Assembly: GCA_902768605.1 (NCBI GenBank)
Contig: CACXLY010000012.1
Span: 1-64,000 of the forward strand
Direction of reading: 5' to 3'
Length of the DNA stretch: 64,000 bases
From: an uncultured Bacteroidales bacterium
GTDB lineage: Bacteria > Bacteroidota > Bacteroidia > Bacteroidales > Bacteroidaceae
Part shown: positions 17,463 to 24,239 of the stretch, piece after piece
Position numbering within the stretch: position 1 is the first letter of the stretch
Layout: the number at the start of each line of letters is the position of its first letter
Notes under the pieces: generated by a model
The model's database searches: none
The model's input: the letters and a program-made list of their open reading frames with translations, nothing else
What the model was told of the DNA's origin: nothing
Made by a program: the position numbers and the translations under genes

Positions 17463-17723
17463 ATGAAACACATTCAGTATCAAACTCAAGGGACTTGCTC
17501 ACAGCTGATTGACGTGACGGTAGATGACAACGACGTGATTCAGCAAGTCTACTTCGTAGGCGGTTGTAACGGCAACCTGCAAGGCATCTGCCGCCTGGTG
17601 ACGGGGCAGAAGGTCGACGATGTCATCAGCAAGCTCGACGGCATCCGGTGCGGCACAAAACGTACATCGTGCCCCGACCAGCTGTGCCGGGCATTGGAGA
17701 GGATAAAGCATCCTGAGTCATGA
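17463..17723 (+). CDS. TSCPD domain protein (TIGR03905-like)
   Basis: 86 residues, a stand-alone TSCPD domain. The motif TSCPDQLCRALE near the C-terminus gives the name, with conserved Cys in GTCSQ, GGCNG and IRCGT. The same domain is fused to some ribonucleotide reductases, but the role of the free form is unknown. A metal-binding role is suggested by the cysteines. Starts 14 bp after GH26. Confidence 0.9.
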   Translation: MKHIQYQTQGTCSQLIDVTVDDNDVIQQVYFVGGCNGNLQGICRLVTGQKVDDVISKLDGIRCGTKRTSCPDQLCRALERIKHPES

Positions 17724-17795
17724 AGAAGGCTGGTACGGAGCAGACATCTTCGAAGAACCTATATACCGCAAACAAATAAATAAACAAACAATATT

Positions 17796-18605
17796 ATGAA
17801 ACGTACATTATTATTTATGACTATGATGGCTGCCATTCTGGCGAGCTGCACTAAGCCTCAGAAGGTGCTGGTGCTGTATTATTCCCAATCAGGCACCACG
17901 CAAGCTGTGGCCGAGGAACTGCAGAGGCAGCTCGATGCCAACCTCGAGCGCATCGAAGTTGCTGTGCCCTACGACGGCGACTTCCAGGCAACGATAGACC
18001 GCAGCCGAAGAGAGATGGAGAGCGGCGAACTGCCTGAGCTCAACCCTCTCCGGGCTAACCTTGCCGACTACGATGTCATCTTCCTCGGCTATCCCATCTG
18101 GTTCGGCACGTACGCCATGCCTATCGCTACGCTGGTGAAGGAGAACGACTTCGCCGGCAAGACCGTTATCCCCTTCTGCACCTTCGGTAGCGGAGGCCTG
18201 AGCGCGTCAACCAAAGCCCTCAAGGAGGCGCTTCCCCAGGCCGACATCCGTCAGGGCTACGGCGTTCGTCAGGCAAGAATCGAGGCTGCTCCGAAGGAGC
18301 TCAATCGCTTCCTAATAGAGAACGGCTACAAGCAGGGCACCGTGGCTCCCCTGCCCGAATACAGCGAGCAAGTGCCCGTGACGCAGGAGGACAGCCTCGT
18401 CTTCGATGCTGCCTGCTCGGGCTATCAGTTCCCGCTCGGCACGCCCGTCAGCGTCGGCAAGCGCGAGACGGAAGAAGGCACGGACTACAAGTTCACGGCA
18501 AAGAGCATCGGCTTCAACGGTCAAGAAGGCACTTCAACTATCCTTGTGACGGTCGCAAGCGAAGAAGGAGCCAAGCCCGAGTTCACGGAAGTTATAAGAG
18601 AATAA
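17796..18605 (+). CDS. Flavodoxin-like lipoprotein
   Basis: 269 residues. An N-terminal lipoprotein signal (MMAAILASCTKP) precedes a flavodoxin fold with the FMN phosphate-binding loop YYSQSGTTQAVAEEL and the later flavin loops IFLGYPIWFGTYAMP and PFCTFGSGGLS. About residues 190-269 form an extra small domain with no motif I recognise. Flavodoxins are usually cytoplasmic, so a lipid-anchored extracytoplasmic form is unusual, though this type recurs in Bacteroidetes. FMN would have to be loaded outside the cytoplasm. The redox partner is unknown. Confidence 0.87.
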   Translation: MKRTLLFMTMMAAILASCTKPQKVLVLYYSQSGTTQAVAEELQRQLDANLERIEVAVPYDGDFQATIDRSRREMESGELPELNPLRANLADYDVIFLGYPIWFGTYAMPIATLVKENDFAGKTVIPFCTFGSGGLSASTKALKEALPQADIRQGYGVRQARIEAAPKELNRFLIENGYKQGTVAPLPEYSEQVPVTQEDSLVFDAACSGYQFPLGTPVSVGKRETEEGTDYKFTAKSIGFNGQEGTSTILVTVASEEGAKPEFTEVIRE

Positions 18606-18614
18606 GGGACTACG

Positions 18615-18724
18615 GACCTCCGCGACTATAATCGCGCCTCGGTGCTAGAGCATCCGAGAACAGACAATAGACCTCCGCGACTATAATCGCGCCTCGGTGC
18701 TAGAGCATCCGAGAACGGACAACA
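18615..18724 (+). repeat. Two direct 55-bp repeats
   Basis: 18615-18669 and 18670-18724 are nearly identical, differing only near the end of the unit (ACAGACAATA against ACGGACAACA). Each unit contains GCGACTATAATCGC and TCGGTGCTAGAGCATCCGA, both able to form small hairpins. Fills most of the gap before the LamG-GH43 gene. Confidence 0.92.
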
Positions 18725-18772
18725 GACTACAGACAACAAACAATGATTAACTGGCAAATATAACGAATCACT

Positions 18773-21532
18773 ATGAAAAATACATCACTTTCCCTTTTGC
18801 TTGGCTGCGCTTTGGCAGTCGGCACGTCAATGCCTCTGCAGGCTGGGGCAATCGACGAAATCGACAACCTGCTGGTCAACTATAGCTTCAACAATGATGG
18901 CGACGACAGCGGCACTTACACCGCCACGCTGCAAGGTTCTGCCTCCTTCATCACCCTCGACGACGGCAACCGCGTTCTCTTTACGGGCGACAACAAAGGC
19001 TATCTGAACCTCGGAGCCCAGATGGCACGCAATGTGCTGGGTCAGCTAAGCGGAGATTATTCTATCTCGCTCGACATCAATGTCGGCACGAACAACTCGC
19101 TTGGCAGCTACTGCTGGGCATGGGCGATGGGCAACGGCACGGGGAAATACACCGCTTTGGTCAACAAGGCTGGCAACTCCGATTGGTACTACGAAATTAA
19201 GAACTCAAGCGCCTCCATGGCTTACTCCGGCAGAGGCCTCCGCGAGGACGAATGGCACACCGTGACCGCAGTGCAAAGGGGCAACACCTGCACCATCTAC
19301 ATCGACGGCAAGCAGCGCGGCACGTGCAACACCTCCCTCCGGCCTGCCAGCTTTGCCTCAAGCATCACGCAGAGCTGGCTCGGACGCTCGCCCTACGAGT
19401 CCGACGCCTACATGACCAACACGATGATGGACAACTTCCGCATCTACGCCGATGCCCTCACAGACGAGGAAGTGAATACACTCTATGAAGCCCGTCCGAA
19501 GCAGGAGAGCGAGGAGGTGACCTATCCCGTCATCTTCGATTTCTCTACGCTAAAGGATGTCGAAGGGCAGTTCACAGGAACCCTGAAGAATGGAGCGGAA
19601 CTGACAACCTTCGGCCAGACGCCCGTACTCAGCTTGGGCAGCACGGACGGCTACTTCGACTTCGGCGAAGATTTCGGCAAGGCAGTCAACAAGCTGAACG
19701 ACGCCTTCTCTATCAGCACGACGCTTTACGTACCGCAGTCCACCTCCATCTCCGGCGCAGGCAATTTCATCTGGTGCTTTGCAAGAAGTTCAAGCCAGGG
19801 GTACCTGTTCCTTTCAGCCAAGGACACACGTTACTCCATCTCGATGACCAACTGGAGTGGCGAGACCAACGTCAGTCCCAACACGCCCATCAGCCAGGGA
19901 GAGTGGGTGAACATCACCTACATCCAGGACGGCAACACGGGCTCTCTCTATGTAAACGGTCAAAAGAAGGGTCAGAACACCAATATGAACACGCGACCCG
20001 CCGACTTGAACAAGCTCGTCATGAACTACCTCGGCCGGAGCTGCTACGATGGTGATGCCTACCTCAAGGACGCTCTTTATGCAGACTTCAGCATCTACGA
20101 CACGGCCATCGATGCTGCCCAGCTGGCAGAACTGGCTGCTCATGCAGAAGGGCTGAACAACCTCTCCAGCGAGGATGCCATCGGCATGGACCTTGCGGCA
20201 TTGACGTTGCCCAGCAGCATCAACAACCTCTACGAGGGCGTCACGCTGCCCACGAAGGGAACCTACGGCTCCGTCATCACCTGGCAGTCCGACAATACGG
20301 ACCTCCTCTCCAACGAAGGAAAGGTCGTCGGCGCTCCCGAAGAGACACGCACACACGTTACCCTCACCGCAACCCTCACAAACGGAGACGCGACAGCCAC
20401 CAAGACCTTCGACGTCTATGTTCACAAGAAGGACAGTCCCTACTCTCACTACCTCTTCACCTTCTTCCCCAGCAACAGCGACGAGAACATCTACTACGCC
20501 GTCTCCGATGATGGCTATAACTACACGGTCGTCAACAAAGGGAAGCCCGTCGTCAGTGCAGACGGCATCACCGTCATGGGCGGTCTGCGCGACCCGCACA
20601 TCCTGCGAGGCGAGGACGGACTTTTCTATATGGTGGCCACCGATATGCGCTCGGCGCTCGGATGGAGCAGCAACCGAGGCATGGTGCTCATGCGTTCCAG
20701 CGACCTCGTCAACTGGCAGACCAGCACCGTGCACTTCCCGACTCGCTACGCCGGAACCTATCTGGCCAACGTCACACGCGTCTGGGCGCCGGAGACCATC
20801 TACGACCCCGTCGCCGGGAAATACCTTATCTACTTCTCCATCCTGACCAACGACGGCACCGTGACGTACGACAAAGTCTTCTATGCCTACGCCAACGACG
20901 ACTTTACCGACCTGGAGGGCGAACCCACCTATTTCTATGACCGAGGCGGAGCCACCATCGACATGGACATCGTCTTCAACGAAAACGACGGACTCTACCA
21001 TGCTTTCTACAAGAACGAAGGAGCAGGCGGCATCTGCCAAGTCACGGCCACGAGCCTCACAGCTCCCGCAGGACAAGAAGGCAGCCAATGGGGAGCACCG
21101 ACGGGCACCCTGCAGCAGACCACAGAAGCCGTGGAGGGAGCCGGCATCTTCCGCCTTATCAATAGCGACGACTGGATATTGATGTACGACTGCTATATGA
21201 ACGGACACTACCAGTTCTGCTCGTCGCCCGACCTGTTCCAATTCACGTTCCGAAAGAACACCGCTACGCAAGGTGCCTTTACGCCTCGCCACGGCACCGT
21301 CATCCCAATCACAGAGGACGAGTACCAACGCCTCCTCCTGCTCCCCGACGATGCCACGTCAATCGACAAGGACAAGTTGAAGACGGAGAGCGAAAAGGGA
21401 GCCTTCCGCAAGACGCTCTATCACTCGCAAGTCATCATCACCCGTTCTCCATTTCTTCCTGAAGAAGTCCGAAGCGAAGCTGAAAGCGGCGAAAGCTACA
21501 ACCTCAGCGGAACGAACTACGTGAGACGCTGA
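18773..21532 (+). CDS. Secreted protein with two LamG domains, an Ig-like domain and a GH43-type catalytic domain
   Basis: 919 residues with signal peptide (SLSLLLGCALAVGTSMPLQA). Two concanavalin-like LamG domains (about 30-235 and 245-455) are duplicates of each other, each ending near L-G-R-S-x-Y-x-x-D-A-Y. About 470-560 is an Ig-like domain of the kind that precedes GH43 modules (ITWQSDNTDLLSNEGKVVGA). About 565-860 is the propeller, with GGLRDPHILRGEDGLFYMVA holding the first Asp, RVWAPETIYDP, and TIDMDIVFNENDGLYHAFYK. It probably releases arabinose or xylose from polysaccharide bound by the LamG modules. The tail (ESGESYNLSGTNYVRR) resembles a sorting signal. Specificity cannot be read. 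Confidence 0.88.
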   Translation: MKNTSLSLLLGCALAVGTSMPLQAGAIDEIDNLLVNYSFNNDGDDSGTYTATLQGSASFITLDDGNRVLFTGDNKGYLNLGAQMARNVLGQLSGDYSISLDINVGTNNSLGSYCWAWAMGNGTGKYTALVNKAGNSDWYYEIKNSSASMAYSGRGLREDEWHTVTAVQRGNTCTIYIDGKQRGTCNTSLRPASFASSITQSWLGRSPYESDAYMTNTMMDNFRIYADALTDEEVNTLYEARPKQESEEVTYPVIFDFSTLKDVEGQFTGTLKNGAELTTFGQTPVLSLGSTDGYFDFGEDFGKAVNKLNDAFSISTTLYVPQSTSISGAGNFIWCFARSSSQGYLFLSAKDTRYSISMTNWSGETNVSPNTPISQGEWVNITYIQDGNTGSLYVNGQKKGQNTNMNTRPADLNKLVMNYLGRSCYDGDAYLKDALYADFSIYDTAIDAAQLAELAAHAEGLNNLSSEDAIGMDLAALTLPSSINNLYEGVTLPTKGTYGSVITWQSDNTDLLSNEGKVVGAPEETRTHVTLTATLTNGDATATKTFDVYVHKKDSPYSHYLFTFFPSNSDENIYYAVSDDGYNYTVVNKGKPVVSADGITVMGGLRDPHILRGEDGLFYMVATDMRSALGWSSNRGMVLMRSSDLVNWQTSTVHFPTRYAGTYLANVTRVWAPETIYDPVAGKYLIYFSILTNDGTVTYDKVFYAYANDDFTDLEGEPTYFYDRGGATIDMDIVFNENDGLYHAFYKNEGAGGICQVTATSLTAPAGQEGSQWGAPTGTLQQTTEAVEGAGIFRLINSDDWILMYDCYMNGHYQFCSSPDLFQFTFRKNTATQGAFTPRHGTVIPITEDEYQRLLLLPDDATSIDKDKLKTESEKGAFRKTLYHSQVIITRSPFLPEEVRSEAESGESYNLSGTNYVRR

Positions 21533-21631
21533 AGAAAGAGGAAGGGTTCGGCTGTTTCGCGTAACGCTGAGCCATCATCAAGCCATCGCCTCAGCAGGAT
21601 ATTTCCGAACGGAAAATGAGGCATGAAAAAA

Positions 21632-21719
21632 TCCTACACGTGGGAAAGCGAGATCCCACACGTGGGAAAGCCAATTCCTACACGTGGGAAAACGAGATCC
21701 CACGTGTGGGATTTTTGGG
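21632..21719. repeat. 22-bp-period array, four units
   Basis: Units start at 21632, 21654, 21676 and 21698, each 22 bp, of the form TCC(T/C)ACACGTGGGAAAGC plus four variable bases. Each unit is itself two related 11-mers and contains the palindrome CACGTG. There is no spacer between units. Confidence 0.9.
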
Positions 21720-21964
21720 CATACTGTAATTCGGAGTATCAGGCGACACGTCGAAACGGGTCTGATGACGCATCAGAACGGGTTTGGCGACGCGTGAAAG
21801 AAGGTGGCACGAAGCGTCGCTGCAGAATTATAATAAGGTAAATAGCCCGCGAACCACGAATTTATGATTCGTGATTTATGAATTATGAATTATTCTTCGT
21901 ACCTTTGAGATTAATCTCGAAAGTACTTACACTCGGAAAAACAACAAGAAAAATAGGTTTTCTT

Positions 21965-21995
21965 TTTGTTTTTCGCTCGCTTATTCGTACCTTTG
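21965..21995 (+). promoter_or_regulatory. Promoter of the FabG/hotdog operon
   Basis: TTTG at 21965-21968, 19 bp, TACCTTTG at 21988-21995, giving a leader of about 30 bases before the ATG at 22032. Confidence 0.8.
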
Positions 21996-22031
21996 CAGCC
22001 GAAAACTCATTGAAAGCAAACAAACAAGGCT

Positions 22032-22763
22032 ATGAAATATGCTTTAGTCACCGGCGGGTCGCGCGGACTGGGACGTGCCGTCTGCCTCAAGTTGGCTGCC
22101 CAGGGGCTGCCCGTCATCATTAACTATCAGAGCAATCAGGCTGCTGCGGAAGCCGTTAAGGCTGAGATAGAAGCGGCCGGAGGAACGGCAGAGCTGATGC
22201 CCTTCAACGTGGCAAACGAGGAGGAGGTGGACCGCGCCTTCGAGGCTTGGACGCAAGCCCATCCCGACGACTACATCGCCTACCTCGTCAACAATGCTGG
22301 CATCCGCCGCGACGGCATGATGTTCATGATGCCCACCGACGACTGGAAGGCGGTCCTCAGTACCTCGCTCGATGGATTCTACTTCGTGACGCGCCGCTGT
22401 CTGCCAGCCATGCTTCGCAAGAAACACGGGGGTCGCATCGTGAACATGACCTCGTTGTCGGGCCTCAAGGGACTGCCCGGGCAGACGAACTACAGCGCAG
22501 CGAAGGCCGCCCTCATCGGCGCGACGAAGGCGCTGGCACTCGAGGCAGCCGCTCGCGACGTGACAGTCAACGCTGTCGCCCCGGGTTTCATCGAGACCGA
22601 CATGACGAAGGATTTGCCCGTCGATGAGCTGAAGCAGCAGATTCCGATGGGCAGGTTCGGCCGCCCCGAAGAGGTAGCCGACCTGGTCTGCTTCCTTCTC
22701 TCCGACGCTGCCTCCTATATCACGGGCGAGGTCATCTCGATAAACGGAGGACTCTACACTTAG
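22032..22763 (+). CDS. fabG: 3-oxoacyl-ACP reductase FabG-like
   Basis: 243 residues, short-chain dehydrogenase. NADPH-binding TGGSRGLGRAVC, NNAG in VNNAGIRRDG, catalytic Ser in MTSLSGLKG and the Y-x-x-x-K pair in YSAAKAALIG are all present. FabG reduces 3-oxoacyl-ACP to 3-hydroxyacyl-ACP. It heads an operon with two dehydratase-type hotdog proteins and a thioesterase-type protein, so it probably serves a dedicated pathway rather than being the housekeeping copy. Its stop codon overlaps the first unit of a heptamer array. Confidence 0.92.
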   Translation: MKYALVTGGSRGLGRAVCLKLAAQGLPVIINYQSNQAAAEAVKAEIEAAGGTAELMPFNVANEEEVDRAFEAWTQAHPDDYIAYLVNNAGIRRDGMMFMMPTDDWKAVLSTSLDGFYFVTRRCLPAMLRKKHGGRIVNMTSLSGLKGLPGQTNYSAAKAALIGATKALALEAAARDVTVNAVAPGFIETDMTKDLPVDELKQQIPMGRFGRPEEVADLVCFLLSDAASYITGEVISINGGLYT

Positions 22764-22871
22764 TTCATAGTTATGAGTTCATAGTTCATAGTTGATTCCT
22801 CTGCAGGAAATAAGCAATGAAACTGTGAACGATGGACTGAACAACTATGGACTATGAACTATGAATTATGA
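22763..22871. repeat. Two heptamer arrays in inverted orientation between fabG and the next gene
   Basis: Left units GTTCATA, GTTATGA, GTTCATA, GTTCATA (22763-22790). Right units ACTATGG, ACTATGA, ACTATGA, ATTATGA (22844-22871), which are roughly the complement of the left ones. The arms could pair. The ATG of the next gene (22868) is in the last unit. Confidence 0.82.
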
Positions 22872-23326
22872 ACTACACAGACATTGACATACTTGAACTG
22901 CTGCCTCAGAGGCCGCCATTCGTCATGGTGGACCGCCTGACGGATTACAGCGAGACGCAGAGCTCGTGCTCTCTGACCATACGGCCCGACAACGTCTTCT
23001 GCGAGGACGGCGAGTTCGCGGCTGCAGGGCTCATCGAGCACATCGCGCAGACCTGTGCCGCGCGGCTCGGATACTATAATAAATATATACTTAAGACGGG
23101 CGTCCGCCTCGGCTTTATCGGGGAGGTGAAGGACCTCAGCATCGTCCGCCTCCCTCGCGAAGGGGAGGCGCTCGACACGACAATCGTGGTCATGCAGGAG
23201 ATATTCGACGTCACCCTCGTCAGCGCCGAAGTACGCGTCGGCACGGAAACAATCGCCACGACACGCCTGAAGATTGCGCAGGGAAGCCCCCTCTCCCAAC
23301 CTCTCCCCCGAGGAGGAGAGGCGTAA
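22868..23326 (+). CDS. Hotdog-fold protein, ApeP/FabZ-like dehydratase
   Basis: 152 residues. The motif LLPQRPPFVMVDRLTDY and AAGLIEHIAQTCAARLGYYN place it in the FabZ-related pseudo-dehydratase group that includes ApeP of aryl-polyene clusters. The Glu-His of LIEHIAQ is kept, but the first catalytic His of FabZ (in HFPG) is not evident, so catalysis is uncertain. The start ATG lies in a heptamer array. The last 13 residues (SPLSQPLPRGGEA) come from a C-rich half element at 23284-23321. Confidence 0.82.
   Translation: MNYTDIDILELLPQRPPFVMVDRLTDYSETQSSCSLTIRPDNVFCEDGEFAAAGLIEHIAQTCAARLGYYNKYILKTGVRLGFIGEVKDLSIVRLPREGEALDTTIVVMQEIFDVTLVSAEVRVGTETIATTRLKIAQGSPLSQPLPRGGEA
23284..23321 (+). repeat. 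Half palindromic element forming the end of the hotdog gene
   Basis: Tail AAGCCCCCTCTCCCAA followed by core CCTCTCC, CCCGAGGA, GGAGAGG. It is in inverted orientation relative to the coding strand. Confidence 0.8.
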
Positions 23327-23328
23327 TG

Positions 23329-23356
23329 AATGGTCAATGGTCAATGTTCAATGGTC
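23329..23356 (+). repeat. Heptamer array containing the thioesterase start codon
   Basis: AATGGTC, AATGGTC, AATGTTC, AATGGTC. Because 7 = 1 mod 3, ATGs 21 bp apart (23330 and 23351) are in the same frame and both fit the gene. Confidence 0.9.
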
Positions 23357-23779
23357 AATAAAGAATTAAGCTTCTCGCGGGAATTCGAGGTCCGCTTCAG
23401 CGAAGTGGACATCATGGGCGTTGTCTGGCATGGCGCCTACCCGCTGTATCTGGAGGATGCACGTGAGGCGTGGGGACATCACTACGGCCTTTGCTACGAC
23501 GATTACCTCAAGAACAACGTCTTCGCGCCTATCGTCGATATGGACATTCGCTATCATCGTCCCATCTTCTACACGACGAGGCCCCGCATCGACATCGTCT
23601 ATCATTTCACGCCGGCTGCTAAGATCGTCTTCGACTACGAGATACGCGACACGAAGGATAACGCCCTGCTCACCTCCGCCCGCACCATCCAGGCTTTCAC
23701 CGACCAGCAATACGAGCTCATCCTCGAGAACCCGGAGTTCTATCTTCGCTGGAAACGTTCACATTTTGATGAAGAATGA
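23330..23779 (+). CDS. Acyl-CoA/ACP thioesterase, 4HBT hotdog family
   Basis: 149 residues from 23330. The ATG at 23351 (MVNKELSFSREFEVRFSEVD) is an equally plausible start, since the first seven residues are heptamer-derived. EVRFSEVDIMGVVWHGAYPLYLEDAREAW is the 4HBT/YbgC signature, with the catalytic Asp in the SEVD turn. Such enzymes release acyl groups from CoA or ACP. In this operon it may unload the product or edit stalled chains. Overlaps the next gene by four bases (ATGA). Confidence 0.87.
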   Translation: MVNGQCSMVNKELSFSREFEVRFSEVDIMGVVWHGAYPLYLEDAREAWGHHYGLCYDDYLKNNVFAPIVDMDIRYHRPIFYTTRPRIDIVYHFTPAAKIVFDYEIRDTKDNALLTSARTIQAFTDQQYELILENPEFYLRWKRSHFDEE

Positions 23780-24144
23780 AATTACAAGATAACCTTTATA
23801 CAATCCTCTCGCAACAGGAGGAGGCAGGCCTCGCGGCCTTTCAGCTGCGCATTCACCCCGAGTGGCCCATCTACAAGGCACACTTCCCGGGACACCCCAT
23901 CACGCCCGGCGTCTGTATCGTGCAGATGGTGCAGGAACTGCTGCAACGCGTCCTGCATCGCGACGTCACACTTCGCAAAGCAAAGAACATCAAGTATCTC
24001 GCCATCATCTCGCCAGAGGAAGTCGGCGAGCTTACCGTTTCTTTCACCAAGATTGAAGAGCAGCCCGACGGCAGCCTCAAGGTGCAGGCACAAGTCGCCA
24101 GCGGCGAAACCATCTACACCAAGCTGTCCGCCACCTTCGCATAA
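23776..24144 (+). CDS. FabZ-like hotdog protein
   Basis: 122 residues. The FabZ substrate motif is clear (YKAHFPGHPITPGVCIVQMV), with the catalytic His of HFPG. The Glu expected about 14 residues later in FabZ (L-I-x-E-A-x-A-Q) is replaced by Gln in C-I-V-Q-M-V-Q-E, unless the next Glu takes over. It may be a dehydratase with altered chemistry or a binding partner of the ApeP-like protein. Last gene of the operon, ending at the terminator at 24185. Confidence 0.85.
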   Translation: MKLQDNLYTILSQQEEAGLAAFQLRIHPEWPIYKAHFPGHPITPGVCIVQMVQELLQRVLHRDVTLRKAKNIKYLAIISPEEVGELTVSFTKIEEQPDGSLKVQAQVASGETIYTKLSATFA

Positions 24145-24145
24145 C

Positions 24146-24180
24146 CTATAGTTACTATCGTCCCTATAGTTACTATCGAA
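24146..24180 (+). repeat. Two direct 18-bp repeats
   Basis: CCTATAGTTACTATCGTC is repeated immediately as CCTATAGTTACTATCGAA between the operon end and the terminator. Confidence 0.8.
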
Positions 24181-24184
24181 AACT

Positions 24185-24218
24185 AAAGCCCCCCGCAGAA
24201 CGAACTGCAGGGGGCTTT
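24185..24218. terminator. Bidirectional terminator between convergent genes
   Basis: Stem AAAGCCCCCCGCAG / CTGCAGGGGGCTTT with one mismatch and a 6-base loop AACGAA. T-rich sequence follows on the plus side and A-rich on the other. Confidence 0.88.
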
Positions 24219-24239
24219 CTCTGTTTAGACCGGTGCCAA

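Larger units (their letters stand above)
21533..22031. other. 499-bp intergenic region: 22-bp array, weak words, promoter
   Basis: Apart from the 22-bp array (21632-21719) and the fabG promoter (21965-21995) it holds short direct words (GACGCATCAGAACGGG-like, 21755-21800) and a small AATTATGAATTAT array (21864-21891). No protein or RNA gene is visible. Confidence 0.7.

Noticed and set aside
17720..17779. 19-codon frame overlapping the TSCPD gene stop (ATGA)
   Set aside because: Too short and without any recognisable feature. Likely chance.
21632..21719. CRISPR array
   Set aside because: Regular 22-bp units, but they are contiguous with no unique spacers, and no cas gene is in the window.
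21623..21841. Plus-strand frame of 71 codons upstream of fabG
   Set aside because: It is the translation of the 22-bp array and adjoining words. No start signal and no protein-like composition.
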